From Pseudomonas sp. SDI (GTDB lineage: Bacteria > Pseudomonadota > Gammaproteobacteria > Pseudomonadales > Pseudomonadaceae), in the NCBI RefSeq assembly GCF_003105155.1, contig NZ_QETK01000015.1, positions 52,353 through 116,352 of the forward strand: DNA of 64,000 nucleotides. The letters run 5' to 3'. How positions within the stretch are numbered: the first letter of the stretch is position 1; every line of letters begins with the position of its first letter. Below, in pieces: positions 18,453-31,696 of the stretch. The notes under the pieces were generated by a model. The model had not been told where the DNA came from and searched no databases. It saw only the letters and a program-made list of their open reading frames with translations. The position numbers and the translations under genes were made by a program.

Positions 18453-19354
18453 CAGCGATCCGCGTCGAAAATGCCGGTCGACAGGTAACGGTCGCCACGG
18501 TCACAGATGATCGCCACCAGCACGGCGTTTTCCACTTCGCGGGACAGGCGCAGCATGGCGGCCACTGCACCACCGGAGGACACGCCACAGAAAATGCCCT
18601 CTTCGCGGGCCAGACGGCGGGTGGTGTCTTCGGCTTCGGCCTGGGACATATCGACCACACGGTCGACGCGGCTGGCATCGAAGATCGATGGCAGGTATTC
18701 CTGCGGCCAGCGGCGAATGCCGGGGATGGCCGAGCCTTCCATCGGCTGCAGGCCGACGATCTGCACGTTGGGGTTCTGTTCCTTGAGGTAGCGCGAGCAG
18801 CCCATGATGGTGCCGGTGGTGCCCATGGAACTGATGAAATGGGTGATGCTGCCGCCGGTCTGCTGCCAGATTTCCGGGCCGGTGCTGACGTAGTGGGCTT
18901 CGGGGTTGTCACCGTTGCCGAACTGGTCGAGCACCTGGCCACGGCCTTCGGCCTGCAGGCGCTCGGCGAGGTCACGGGCGCCTTCCATGCCTTCTTCCTT
19001 GCTGACCAGGATCAGCTCGGCACCATAGGCGGTCATCGCGGCCTTGCGCTCGGCGCTGGAGTTGTCGGGCATGATCAGGATCATCTTGTAGCCCTTGATC
19101 GCCGCTGCCATCGCCAGGGCAATGCCGGTATTCCCGGAGGTCGCCTCGATCAGCGTAGCGCCGGGCTTGATCTGTCCACGCAGTTCGGCGCGGGTGATCA
19201 TCGACAACGCCGGACGGTCCTTGACCGAACCTGCCGGGTTGTTGCCTTCGAGCTTGAGCAGGAGGGTGTTGCTGGTTTCGCCGGCCATGCGTTGCAGGCG
19301 AACCAGAGGCGTGTTGCCGACGCAATCGGCGATGGTAGGGTACTGCAAGGTCAT
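18452..19354 (-). CDS. cysM: cysteine synthase B (O-acetylserine sulfhydrylase)
   Basis: A 300-residue PLP enzyme making cysteine from O-acetylserine and sulfide or thiosulfate. The PLP lysine is Lys45 in [14 protein letters not shown]. The substrate loop [20 protein letters not shown] and the phosphate-binding GTTGTIMG are present. The CysM-type [13 protein letters not shown] segment favours CysM over CysK. The start [18 protein letters not shown] is chosen over an upstream in-frame ATG, which gives an unusual extension. Confidence 0.93.
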   Translation of the reverse strand: MTLQYPTIADCVGNTPLVRLQRMAGETSNTLLLKLEGNNPAGSVKDRPALSMITRAELRGQIKPGATLIEATSGNTGIALAMAAAIKGYKMILIMPDNSSAERKAAMTAYGAELILVSKEEGMEGARDLAERLQAEGRGQVLDQFGNGDNPEAHYVSTGPEIWQQTGGSITHFISSMGTTGTIMGCSRYLKEQNPNVQIVGLQPMEGSAIPGIRRWPQEYLPSIFDASRVDRVVDMSQAEAEDTTRRLAREEGIFCGVSSGGAVAAMLRLSREVENAVLVAIICDRGDRYLSTGIFDADR

Positions 19355-19491
19355 GGCGTATTCGCAATCCAGACTGCCGGGGATGCGTATCATACCGGCA
19401 AACGGCGGTGGCCCATATCACGCAATGTGTGAGGCTTATAGCTACAGAGCATAAGCCGGCGCCCACAGGGTGTGCTGGTTACTGATAAAGG

Positions 19492-20862
19492 CTATAGGGC
19501 GACCGCCGGCAAGCGCATGTTCAGGCGCAACCCGCGCCCGCTGTTCTGCGCCCACAGTTGCCCGGCCTGACGCTGCACGGCATTGCGCGCAATGCTCAAG
19601 CCCAGACCAAAGCCACCATCGCCAGGCCGTGAGTCGTCGAGCCGGGTGAACGGGGCAAAGATCCGCTCCAGCTCGCCTTCCGCCACCCCGCCACCTTCAT
19701 CTTCCAGCCAGAGCAGCCAGTGATTGCCCTGCCGCTGCCCTTGCAGACGAATCACCCCGTCTGCCGGCGAATGACGGATCGCGTTGCGCAGAATATTCTC
19801 CAGCGCCTGCGCCAGGCTGTTGAGGTGGCCCTGCACCCAGCAATCGGCGGGCAACTGGCAGTGCAAGCGCTCACGCGACCAGCCGCACTCATAGCAGGCG
19901 TCCTCGCAGAGCATCTCCCACAACGCCTGCACCTGGATCGGCGCCAGCGCCAGCGGCGCCCGCTCGGCATCCAGCCAGGCCAGTTGCAAGGCGTCCTCGA
20001 CCAGCCGCTGCATGCAGTCGATCTCGCGGCTCAGGCGCTCGCGCAGGCAGGCCGCGTCCTGCTCGCCGTCGCAGGCCACGCGCAAACGGCTCAGCGGCGT
20101 GCGCAGCTCATGGGAGAGGTCGTGCAGCATCTGTTGCTGCAGTGCCACCGTGCCCTGCAAGCGCTCGGCCATATGATCGAAGGCCCGCCCCAGCTCGCCA
20201 AGCTCGTCCCGGCGCTGAGTGGTTTCGCGGTCGACCCGCGCGGTCAACTGATCGGCACGCCAGGCGTTGGCCTGCTCACGCAACTGGTTCAACGGGCGGA
20301 TCAGCATGCGGTACAGGCCCACGCAGAACAGCAGCGCCAGCAACCCTGGGATCAGGCCATTGGTCACCAGTTTCCAGAACAACAGGGTCCAGCGGCTGGG
20401 CATCAGCCGCTGCGGCAGCTCAATGACCACACTGCCCAGGCTCGGGTCCTGGGGGAACGGAATCTTCAGCCACGGGATGCGCTTGGAGTTGCGGCTCATC
20501 GGCCAGTCGGCGCCACGCAGGAAGGTCAGGTGCTGGCGCTGCGCGTCGCTCAGCGGTTCGCTGGCCAGGCTTTGCAGGTCGCTGCCGATCACCCCGACGA
20601 AACCCTGCTCGCGCTGGCGCATCTGTGCCAGCCACTGATCGACACCGTCGCGCCCCTTGCGGCGCAATGCTGTCTCGGCCTCTTCGGCAAAGCGGTGCAG
20701 GGTGGCGCGCGACTGCGGCGAAAGGAAACCGCTCTGGATTTCCATATGTTGGCCCCACGACCAGCTCAGGGCCACCATCAGCAGGCAGAAGCCAACCAGC
20801 AGAAACGCCAGTCGCCAGAACAATGAATGACGATTGGGCAACTCAGCTGTCCTCACCGGCAC
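19492..20862 (-). CDS. sensor histidine kinase, PfeS/PirS-like
   Basis: A 456-residue membrane kinase with TM1 at ~14-34, a periplasmic region of ~125 residues and TM2 at ~165-188. HAMP, HisKA (LHDLSHELRTPLSRLR) and HATPase motifs (NILRNAIRH, GFGLGLSIARNAV) follow. The apparent start is a GTG overlapping the response-regulator gene, so the exact codon is uncertain (20862 or 20856). Between cysM and gacS, P. aeruginosa carries pirR-pirS, which control a siderophore receptor. Orthology is inferred from position and the LPNRHSLFWR N-terminus; no pirA receptor lies alongside. Confidence 0.85.
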   Translation of the reverse strand: MPVRTAELPNRHSLFWRLAFLLVGFCLLMVALSWSWGQHMEIQSGFLSPQSRATLHRFAEEAETALRRKGRDGVDQWLAQMRQREQGFVGVIGSDLQSLASEPLSDAQRQHLTFLRGADWPMSRNSKRIPWLKIPFPQDPSLGSVVIELPQRLMPSRWTLLFWKLVTNGLIPGLLALLFCVGLYRMLIRPLNQLREQANAWRADQLTARVDRETTQRRDELGELGRAFDHMAERLQGTVALQQQMLHDLSHELRTPLSRLRVACDGEQDAACLRERLSREIDCMQRLVEDALQLAWLDAERAPLALAPIQVQALWEMLCEDACYECGWSRERLHCQLPADCWVQGHLNSLAQALENILRNAIRHSPADGVIRLQGQRQGNHWLLWLEDEGGGVAEGELERIFAPFTRLDDSRPGDGGFGLGLSIARNAVQRQAGQLWAQNSGRGLRLNMRLPAVAL

Positions 20863-21559
20863 TCAGCACGTAGCCCTTACCCCACACGGTGCGCACCTGG
20901 CGCTCACTGTAGCCGATGGACTTGAGTTTGCGGCGGATCTGGCTCACGTGCATGTCCAGGCTACGGTCGTGCCGCGAATAGCCACGCTGCAACACATGCT
21001 GATACAGGAAGGCTTTGCTCAGCACCTCTTCGTTGCTGCGCTGCAAGGTGTCGAGCAGGCGGTATTCGCTGGGGGTCAGGCCGGCGGGCTGGCCGTTGTA
21101 GGACACCTCGCTGGCGGCTTCGTCGAACTGCAACTCGCTGGACGTGCTGGCCACCGGGGCCTGATGGCGACGCTCCAGGGCCACTCGGCGCAGGATCGCG
21201 GCAATCCGCACTTCCAGCTCGACCATGCTGAACGGCTTGGGCAGGTAATCGTCGGCGCCGCACTGGAAACCGCTGATGCGGTCGGCCTCGGCGCCCAGCG
21301 CCGACATCATGATCACCGGGATCGAACTCTGCAGGCGCAGTTGCTCCAAGGCCTCCAGCCCGCTCATGCCGGGCAGCAGGATGTCCATCAGCACCACGTC
21401 GAAGCACCCGTGGCGGGCCAGCTCCAGCCCCTCCAGGCCATTACGGCACCAGGTCACTTGAAAACCGCTGCGCTGCAAGTGCTCATGCAGGTAGGCCCCC
21501 AGAACCGGGTCGTCCTCGATGGCGAGAATGTTCGAATCGTGAATAGCTACGGGAGTCAT
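20843..21559 (-). CDS. OmpR-family response regulator, PfeR/PirR-like
   Basis: A 238-residue regulator with a receiver domain (residues ~10-125). The phosphoacceptor Asp is in FDVVLMDILLPGMSG, with the conserved Lys in ADDYLPKPFS. A winged-helix DNA-binding domain follows (~140-232), with LTPSEYRLLDTLQ and RSLDMHVSQIRRKL. The 3' end overlaps the kinase start by about 20 bp. By position it matches PirR of P. aeruginosa. The targets are unknown here; an iron-uptake role is inference only. Confidence 0.85.
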   Translation of the reverse strand: MTPVAIHDSNILAIEDDPVLGAYLHEHLQRSGFQVTWCRNGLEGLELARHGCFDVVLMDILLPGMSGLEALEQLRLQSSIPVIMMSALGAEADRISGFQCGADDYLPKPFSMVELEVRIAAILRRVALERRHQAPVASTSSELQFDEAASEVSYNGQPAGLTPSEYRLLDTLQRSNEEVLSKAFLYQHVLQRGYSRHDRSLDMHVSQIRRKLKSIGYSERQVRTVWGKGYVLSAGEDS

Positions 21560-21774
21560 TGGCAGGTGCTATCAATTCTCAGTTGCGCGATTATTGAGCA
21601 TTCGCGCCACCCAGGCAACTTATGCCTACGAAAGGTCGGGCCCCCTCCTACAAAACGATAAAAACAGATACAAATGAGTGCATTGGGTTCCGACACGCGG
21701 TAATTTTCTGAATTGCTTTGTCAGTAACGCCTGACAAAGGTCCTACAGAACTTGCCGTACACAGGAGAGTGGGC

Positions 21775-24531
<2,757 letters not shown>

Positions 24532-24597
24532 CGTGCAGCAAATGCTCTAGGCCGAGGGTTGGCTACACTGGCGGCACACTTTTGAAGGAAGCTTGCC

Positions 24598-25587
24598 ATG
24601 CGCGCCTTGTTCTATAGCAGCCAGCACTACAATCAGGACAGTTTCAACCAGGCCCCGGCAGTGCCGGGCCTGGAACTGCATTACCAGGCCGCGCGACTCA
24701 GCGACGACACCGCAGCACTGGCTGCCGGCTATGACGTGGTCTGCGCCTTCATCAACGACGACCTGTCGGCGCCAGTGCTGCAACGCCTTGCAGCGGGCGG
24801 CACGCGACTGATCGCGCTGCGCTCGGCCGGCTACAACCATGTCGACCTGGCAGCCACCAGGCGCCTCGGGCTGACCGTGGTGCGGGTGCCGGCGTACTCG
24901 CCGCACGCGGTGGCCGAGCACGCCGTGGCGTTGATCCTCGCGCTCAACCGGCGCCTGCACCGCGCCTACAACCGCACCCGCGAAGGCGACTTCAGCCTGC
25001 ACGGGCTGACCGGCTTCGACCTGCACGGCAAAAGCGTCGGCGTGGTCGGCACCGGGCAGATCGGCCTGGCCTTCGCCCGGATCATGGCCGGCTTCGGTTG
25101 CCAACTGCTGGCCTACGACCCCTACCCCAACCCGCAGCTCGAAGCCCTCGGCGCGCGTTACCTGCCATTGCCGGAACTGCTGCGCGAGGCGCAGATCATC
25201 AGCCTGCACTGTCCGCTGACGGCGCAGAGCAAGCACCTGATCAACCCGCGCAGCCTGGCCACCCTGCGCCCAGGGGCGATGCTGATCAACACCGGGCGCG
25301 GCGCACTGGTCGACACCCCGGCGCTGATCGAGGCACTGAAAAGCGGCCAGCTCGGCTACCTGGGGCTGGACGTCTATGAGGAGGAAGCGCAGATCTTCTT
25401 CGAGGACCGCTCCGACCTGCCCTTGCAGGACGATGTGCTGGCGCGGCTGCTGACCTTCCCCAACGTGATCGTCACCGCGCACCAGGCCTTTCTCACCCGC
25501 GAGGCACTGGCGGCGATTGCGGCGACCACCCTGGACAACATTGCCCGCTGGACGGCAGGGAATCCGCAGAATCTGGTCGAGGGTTGA
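24598..25587 (+). CDS. ldhA: D-lactate dehydrogenase (D-2-hydroxyacid dehydrogenase)
   Basis: A 329-residue NAD-dependent enzyme reducing pyruvate to D-lactate. The NAD-binding motif GVVGTGQIGLAFARI lies at ~142-156. The catalytic Arg/Glu/His are in the regions LRSAGYNHVDL, NTGRGALVDTPAL and VTAHQAFLTREAL. An AAGGAAG site precedes MRALFYSSQHYNQ. It lies immediately downstream of gacS, the conserved Pseudomonas arrangement. It is probably transcribed separately, since a gap with an RBS but no clear terminator follows gacS. Confidence 0.92.
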   Translation: MRALFYSSQHYNQDSFNQAPAVPGLELHYQAARLSDDTAALAAGYDVVCAFINDDLSAPVLQRLAAGGTRLIALRSAGYNHVDLAATRRLGLTVVRVPAYSPHAVAEHAVALILALNRRLHRAYNRTREGDFSLHGLTGFDLHGKSVGVVGTGQIGLAFARIMAGFGCQLLAYDPYPNPQLEALGARYLPLPELLREAQIISLHCPLTAQSKHLINPRSLATLRPGAMLINTGRGALVDTPALIEALKSGQLGYLGLDVYEEEAQIFFEDRSDLPLQDDVLARLLTFPNVIVTAHQAFLTREALAAIAATTLDNIARWTAGNPQNLVEG

Positions 25588-25618
25588 TGCTAGGATACGC
25601 GGCAGATTTGGAGGACCC

Positions 25619-26056
25619 ATGGTCGAACACGATTTCCGCTACACCCTGTTTAACCCGCAACACACCCTGATCGAATGCCGTTCGCTGCTGCCTGGCCGTT
25701 ACCAGGTCACCGGCAATGGTGGCTCGATCCAGAAAGGCGACGTTCTGCTGGTCACCCTCAAGGGCAGCAAAACCCTGTCCATGCGCCTGAGCGTGGAGTC
25801 GGTGCGTCACCTGATCAACCCGAGCGGCCAGTGGGTCGCGGTGGCCAGCGGCCCGGTGTTCGGCGAGCTGGCGATTCACAGTTGGCAGGTCAACTGCAAC
25901 AGCTGCGAGGCAACCCTGGACTTCGAGTTCGCAGTGGATGCCAAGCTGGGTAAAAAGGCCCAGCAGCCGGCCGCAGTGGCGCGGATTGCCGAGCTGGGCT
26001 GGCGCACCAAGGGCGACACGCATCAATGCCCGCAATGCCAGGAGGCAGCAAAGTGA
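25619..26056 (+). CDS. hypothetical protein with two CxxC motifs
   Basis: A 145-residue protein. The ATG at 25619 follows a GGAG site and gives MVEHDFRYTLFNPQHTLIE. The middle resembles a small beta-barrel. The cysteine pairs VNCNSCEATL (~residues 88-92) and QCPQCQ near the C-terminus could bind zinc. No signal peptide is seen. The 3' end overlaps the META-domain lipoprotein gene by 4 bp, so the two are co-translated. I do not recognise a characterised family. Confidence 0.72.
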   Translation: MVEHDFRYTLFNPQHTLIECRSLLPGRYQVTGNGGSIQKGDVLLVTLKGSKTLSMRLSVESVRHLINPSGQWVAVASGPVFGELAIHSWQVNCNSCEATLDFEFAVDAKLGKKAQQPAAVARIAELGWRTKGDTHQCPQCQEAAK

Positions 26057-26457
26057 AAGCCGTGCTGGTCAGCGGCCTGATCGCCGCCGGGTTGCTCGGT
26101 TGTGCCGCCGAGCCGATGAAACTGGAACAGGAACGCAGCTACGTGCTGGAGTGGATCGGCGAGCGTCCGCTGATCGACTACAGCCACCTGACCCTGACCC
26201 TGGCCGACGATGGCCGGGCCTATGGCAATGCCGGCTGCAACCACTGGTTTGCGCCGTATACGCTGCAAGGCGACAAGCTCAGCTTCGGCAAGGTGGGCAG
26301 CACACGCAAGCTCTGTGCGCCGGCGCTGATGGAGCAGGAGCGACGCTTCCTGCAGGCACTGGAAGCGGTGCAGCGCTGGGATATCTCGCCGATTGAGCAA
26401 GTACGCTTCTGGCCTGAACAGGGCAAGCCGCTGCGGTTCTGGCCTGAGGAAAGCTGA
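26053..26457 (+). CDS. META domain-containing lipoprotein (HslJ-like)
   Basis: A 134-residue lipoprotein. A GTG start at 26053 preceded by GGAGG (8-nt spacing) overlaps the previous stop (GTGA). The signal ends in the lipobox LLGC at ~residue 17. The META domain shows the GRAYGNAGCNHWFAPY motif and the SFGKVGSTRKLCAPALMEQE motif. E. coli HslJ, a META protein, is linked to novobiocin resistance. Outer-membrane anchoring is inferred from the absence of Asp at +2. Confidence 0.82.
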   Translation: MKAVLVSGLIAAGLLGCAAEPMKLEQERSYVLEWIGERPLIDYSHLTLTLADDGRAYGNAGCNHWFAPYTLQGDKLSFGKVGSTRKLCAPALMEQERRFLQALEAVQRWDISPIEQVRFWPEQGKPLRFWPEES

Positions 26458-26484
26458 TCGTCCGCGGCGGGTTGCACTACCTGT

Positions 26485-26616
26485 AGCTGGCTTGCCTGCG
26501 ATCGGCTGCGCAGCAGTCGTAAAGCCTGAACACGCGGAGTATCAGAGACACCGCCATCACAGGTTTTGCTGCCGCTTTGCCCGAACGCGGACCGGGCGAT
26601 CGCAGGCAAGCCAGCT
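26485..26616. repeat. 132-bp palindromic intergenic element
   Basis: Perfect 20-bp arms (AGCTGGCTTGCCTGCGATCG and its complement) at 26485-26504 and 26597-26616 flank 92 bp. The core has further internal symmetry, such as GCTGCGCAGC and a CAGCAG/CTGCTG-like pair. It lies between two convergent genes and resembles the dispersed palindromic repeats of fluorescent pseudomonads. Confidence 0.75.
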
Positions 26617-26639
26617 CAGGATTGTGCAGGGCCGGTAAT

Positions 26640-27104
26640 TCAGGCGCCTTTCAACGCCTTGATCTTCTCGCGCAGGCCCTCTGCCGTCTGCTCGCCCATC
26701 AGTTGCTCACGCACCTTGCCCTTGTCGTCGATGATGTAGGTCACCGGCAAGGCTTCGCTGCGGGGCAGGTCATACCGCTCGGCCGGGTCTTCGGCCAACA
26801 CGGTAAAGCCGATGCCCAGCGCTTCGCTGGCCTTCTTCAGCTCATCGCCCTGCAAGCCGTCGAAGTTCACCCCGACCACTTGCACCCCCAGTGCCTGCCA
26901 GTCTTTGGCCGCCGCGTTCAGTTCCGGGATCTCGGTCCGGCACGGGCCACACCACTCGGCCCAGTAATTGAGCACCAGCCATTTGCCGTCCAGTTGCTCG
27001 GCTTTCACCGTGCTGCCGTTCTGATCGAGGCCGTAATCGGCACCGCAACCTGCGAGCAACAGGCTCGCCGTCATCGCCAGTGCTGCCGCCAATCGCCTTG
27101 TCAT
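26640..27104 (-). CDS. TlpA-like thiol:disulfide redoxin lipoprotein
   Basis: A 154-residue thioredoxin-fold lipoprotein with the lipobox LLAGC (Cys20) after MTRRLAAALAMTASLL. The redox motif WCGPC (Cys52, Cys55) lies in NYWAEWCGPCRTEIPEL. The cis-Pro region is ALPVTYIIDD, as in TlpA/ResA-type reductases working on the periplasmic side of the membrane. No cytochrome-maturation genes are nearby, so the partner is unknown. Confidence 0.88.
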   Translation of the reverse strand: MTRRLAAALAMTASLLLAGCGADYGLDQNGSTVKAEQLDGKWLVLNYWAEWCGPCRTEIPELNAAAKDWQALGVQVVGVNFDGLQGDELKKASEALGIGFTVLAEDPAERYDLPRSEALPVTYIIDDKGKVREQLMGEQTAEGLREKIKALKGA

Positions 27105-27190
27105 GGGTCAATCCTTCTTCAAGATTCAGGCAAAATGCCAATTCGCTGCGGTTAGAATAGCCGCCACCCCCTGCTGGATGCGACCCTCAC

Positions 27191-28555
<1,365 letters not shown>

Positions 28556-28565
28556 GCGGTGCTGC

Positions 28566-28640
28566 TATCGCGGGACGAGCCTGCTCCCACAGGGGATAGC
28601 AGTGCTTGCGCTCTTGTGGGAGCGGACGAGTCCCGCGATC
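28566..28640. repeat. inverted REP pair (BIME-like)
   Basis: Two REP cores face each other: ATCGCGGGACGAGCCTGCTC at 28567-28586 and the inverse GTGGGAGCGGACGAGTCCCG at 28616-28635, about 30 bp apart. They lie between convergently transcribed genes. The pair has the same family signature as the element at 5181-5240. Confidence 0.85.
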
Positions 28641-28655
28641 GGGCCACCGCCACTC

Positions 28656-29327
28656 TCAGTGATTGACGGTATACGCCAGCATCATCGACAACTGGCACAG
28701 CGGCCGCCCGCTGTCGGCACGCCACTGGTTGAACGCCTGCTGCACCGTGGCCAGGTCGCGCTGGCTGGTCGGCTGCTTGTCGATGATGTCCTGCGCCACC
28801 AGCGCGGCCACCACGTCGTTGGTCGGGACGAAAGTGTCCTTGCCGACCATGCGCAGGAAGCGCGGCGCCGACAGGCCGCCCAACTGGTTGCCCTGCTTGG
28901 CCAGGTACTTCCACAGGCCGACGATATCGTCCAGCGGCCACTCGGCGATAAACGCAGCGAAGCTACCGTGCTCCTGCTGGATATCCAGCACCATCTGCGC
29001 ATTGCGCGGCACGCTCTTGAGCTTGCCCAGGTGGCGGATGATCCGCGTGTCCTGCATCAACCGTTCCAGGTGTTCGCCGCCCATCAGCACTACCTTCTCC
29101 GGGTCGAAGCCGAAGAACACCTGCTCGAACGCCGGCCACTTGGCGTCCACCAGGCTGTGCTTGAGCCCGGCACGGAACACCCGCAGGGCCAGGGTCGACA
29201 GGTAGCGGTCGTCGCCGATCGCGCGCAACTGCGCGGCGCTCAGCGCCTGCGGCAGGTGCGCCTCTAGCGCCGCCGCCGAGCCGAAGCGGTTCAGGCAGAA
29301 TTCATGCAACCACTGATAATCGCGCAT
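28656..29327 (-). CDS. DNA-3-methyladenine glycosylase I family protein
   Basis: A 223-residue protein starting MRDYQWLHEFCLNRFGS. An HhH-type glycosylase resembling Tag is suggested by LMQDTRIIRHLGKLKSVPRN, the GHST-like LKYLAKQGNQLGG context and the C-terminal catalytic-region layout. The zinc-binding residues of E. coli Tag are not obvious, so it may be a divergent subfamily. The ATG at 29327 lies 5 bp past the ttcA stop, so it is co-transcribed with the tRNA thiolase gene. Confidence 0.75.
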   Translation of the reverse strand: MRDYQWLHEFCLNRFGSAAALEAHLPQALSAAQLRAIGDDRYLSTLALRVFRAGLKHSLVDAKWPAFEQVFFGFDPEKVVLMGGEHLERLMQDTRIIRHLGKLKSVPRNAQMVLDIQQEHGSFAAFIAEWPLDDIVGLWKYLAKQGNQLGGLSAPRFLRMVGKDTFVPTNDVVAALVAQDIIDKQPTSQRDLATVQQAFNQWRADSGRPLCQLSMMLAYTVNH

Positions 29328-29332
29328 GCCAG

Positions 29333-30157
29333 TCAGATATTCAGCACGTCGAGGAAGCGCGGGGTGGCGCTCTCGTCGATTCGCAGGTTGGTGAAGTCGA
29401 ACAGGTTGCGGTCGGCCAGCTGCGACGGCACCACGTTCTGCAGGCCGCGGAAGATGCTCTCGGTACGGCCCGGCGACTTGCGCTCCCACTCCACCAGCAT
29501 GTCCTTGACCACCTGGCGCTGCAGGTTTTCCTGCGAGCCGCAGAGGTTGCACGGGATGATCGGGAATTCCTTCATGTCCGAGTAGGCCTGGATGTCCTTC
29601 TCATTGCAGTAGGCCAGCGGGCGGATCACCACGTTGCGGCCGTCGTCGGCCAGCAGCTTGGGCGGCATGGCCTTGAGCGTGCCGTTGAAGAACATGTTGA
29701 GGAAGAAGGTTTCGACGATGTCGTCGCGGTGATGCCCCAAGGCCATCTTGGTCGCGCCGATCTCGTCGGCGAAGGTGTACAAGGTGCCGCGGCGCAGGCG
29801 CGAGCACAGCGAGCAGGTGGTCTTGCCCTCCGGGATCAGCTCCTTGACCACCGAGTAGGTGTCCTTCTCGACGATGTGATACGCCACGCCCAGGCTTTCC
29901 AGGTAGGCCGGCAGCACGTGCTCGGGGAAGCCCGGCTGTTTCTGGTCCATGTTCACCGCGACGATCTCGAACTTGATCGGCGCCACTTTCTGCAGGTGCA
30001 GCAGAACATCGAGCATGGTGTAGCTGTCTTTGCCGCCGGACAGGCAGACCATGACCTTGTCACCGTCTTCGATCATGTTGAAGTCGGTGATGGCCTCGCC
30101 GGCGAGGCGACGAAGGCGTTTTTGCAGTTTGTTCTGGTTGACCGAAAGGGTGCCCAT
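29333..30157 (-). CDS. ttcA: tRNA 2-thiocytidine(32) synthetase TtcA
   Basis: A 274-residue PP-loop ATPase that thiolates C32 in several tRNAs. The PP-loop [13 protein letters not shown] lies near residues 38-50. Fe-S ligands are in the [10 protein letters not shown] motif and in [13 protein letters not shown]. The start [20 protein letters not shown] is the family start. The frame stays open upstream, but that part overlaps the divergent Yip1 region. Confidence 0.94.
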   Translation of the reverse strand: MGTLSVNQNKLQKRLRRLAGEAITDFNMIEDGDKVMVCLSGGKDSYTMLDVLLHLQKVAPIKFEIVAVNMDQKQPGFPEHVLPAYLESLGVAYHIVEKDTYSVVKELIPEGKTTCSLCSRLRRGTLYTFADEIGATKMALGHHRDDIVETFFLNMFFNGTLKAMPPKLLADDGRNVVIRPLAYCNEKDIQAYSDMKEFPIIPCNLCGSQENLQRQVVKDMLVEWERKSPGRTESIFRGLQNVVPSQLADRNLFDFTNLRIDESATPRFLDVLNI

Positions 30158-30425
30158 AGCGCTTGGAATCCGCGAGGTGTGACAAAAGGCCGGTATTTTA
30201 CGCACAAACCGGGGCCGGGCGAAGACCCAACCGATAAAGACTACAAGGGAATCAAGACGCGCCCCTACAGCGCGATTTGCTCTAAAAAACCGGCTTTGTG
30301 CAGTGAACGCCTTCCTATACTGCGACATAAGGCCACAGCGACAGTGACCTGATTGTTCTGGCCCCACCGTGCGGGCCGCAGGCGCTCCGCTGGGGGGCGA
30401 TGGCAACGATGAAGGAGTGACTGGC

Positions 30426-31025
30426 ATGATCCATCACGTTCTGGGGCTGTTCACCCATCCCGATCAGGAATGGAAGGAGATTCGTGGCGAGGATGAGTCC
30501 ATCAGCCACATGTACCTGACCCACACCTTGATATTGGCGGCCATCCCCGCCGTTTCGGCATTTATCGGCACCACCCAGGTCGGCTGGGTCATCGGCGAGC
30601 GCGCCCCGGTCATGTTGACCGTCGAAAGCGCGCTCTGGATGACCATGATGTCGTACCTGGCAATGCTCGGCGGCGTCGCGGTGATGGGCGCCTTCATCCA
30701 CTGGATGGCGCGCACCTACGACGCCAACCCGAGCATGGCGCAATGCATCGCCTTTGCCACCTACACCGCCACCCCGCTGTTCATTGGCGGCCTGGCGGCG
30801 CTTTACCCGCATCTGTGGCTGGGGATGATCATCGGCACAGCCGCCATTTGCTACACGGTTTACCTGCTGTACGTCGGCTTGCCGACATTCATGAACATAC
30901 CGTCCGACGAGGGCTTCCTGTTTTCCAGCTCGGTACTGGCAGTGGGGCTGGTGGTGCTAGTGGCCATCATGGCCTTCACCGTGATCGTCTGGGGACTGGG
31001 CGTGGGGCCCGTCTACACCAACTAA
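30426..31025 (+). CDS. Yip1 family inner-membrane protein
   Basis: A 199-residue protein with an AAGGAG site before [16 protein letters not shown]. The [15 protein letters not shown] opening is conserved in bacterial Yip1 (PF04893) proteins. Five hydrophobic helices follow, near residues 30-50, 68-95, 105-128, 133-155 and 168-195. The function is unknown; a membrane-curvature or transport-accessory role is inferred from the eukaryotic family only. Confidence 0.83.
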   Translation: MIHHVLGLFTHPDQEWKEIRGEDESISHMYLTHTLILAAIPAVSAFIGTTQVGWVIGERAPVMLTVESALWMTMMSYLAMLGGVAVMGAFIHWMARTYDANPSMAQCIAFATYTATPLFIGGLAALYPHLWLGMIIGTAAICYTVYLLYVGLPTFMNIPSDEGFLFSSSVLAVGLVVLVAIMAFTVIVWGLGVGPVYTN

Positions 31026-31161
31026 AGCTAGAAACACCCACAACATAGGTGCTGTATCCCTCAGGCCGCCGCAAGGCGGCCTGTTGCTGCGTGCGGACCA
31101 GCGGACTCGGCAGCGCTGCCCGGGTTGCGGCATAATTGCCGGCCAGGAGTGCCTACCCGTT

Positions 31162-31656
31162 ATGCCAGAGCTGCTCAATTCCCGCGTCGAAAGCTGTTAC
31201 CAGCAAGCCGAAGCCTTTTTCAAGCGCCCGTTTCAGCGTCCCGAGGTCAGCTTCAAGCTGCGCGGACAGAAGGCCGGTGTCGCGCATCTGCACGAGAACC
31301 TGCTGCGCTTCAACCTGCAGCTGTACCGGGAAAACGCCGAAGACTTTCTCAAGCAGACGGTGGCCCATGAAGTCGCGCACCTGATCGCGCACCAGTTGTT
31401 CGGCGAGCGCATTCAGCCGCATGGCGAAGAGTGGCAATTGATCATGCGCGGGGTCTACGAGCTGCCGCCCAATCGCTGCCACAACTATGCGGTCAAGCGC
31501 CGTACGGTGACCCGCTACATCTACAAATGCCCGTGTGCCGGCAGCGATTTCCCGTTCTCGGCGCAGCGCCATGGGCTGGTGCGGCAGGGGCGGCGGTACC
31601 TGTGCCGGCGCTGTCGGCAGACCCTGGTATTTACCGGCGAGATGCGCGTGGAGTGA
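31162..31656 (+). CDS. sprT: SprT family zinc metalloprotease-like protein
   Basis: A 164-residue protein with the HExxH zinc motif at His69-Glu70-x-x-His73 in VAHEVAHLIAHQL. A C-terminal treble-clef or zinc-ribbon is formed by YKCPC and YLCRRC. The start MPELLNSRVESCYQQAEAFF is preferred over an upstream frame. The SprT domain is related to SPRTN proteases that act on DNA-protein cross-links, but bacterial SprT function is not established. Confidence 0.88.
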   Translation: MPELLNSRVESCYQQAEAFFKRPFQRPEVSFKLRGQKAGVAHLHENLLRFNLQLYRENAEDFLKQTVAHEVAHLIAHQLFGERIQPHGEEWQLIMRGVYELPPNRCHNYAVKRRTVTRYIYKCPCAGSDFPFSAQRHGLVRQGRRYLCRRCRQTLVFTGEMRVE

Positions 31657-31661
31657 AGCGC

Positions 31662-31682
31662 ATCGCCGGCCTTGCCGGCGAT
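31662..31682. terminator. palindromic hairpin between sprT and the AraC regulator gene
   Basis: 8-bp perfect arms (ATCGCCGG/CCGGCGAT) with a 5-nt loop lie between two convergent genes. No T-run follows, so it may be a REP-type stem rather than a classic terminator. Confidence 0.55.
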
Positions 31683-31696
31683 AGGGCTGCCAGCGT

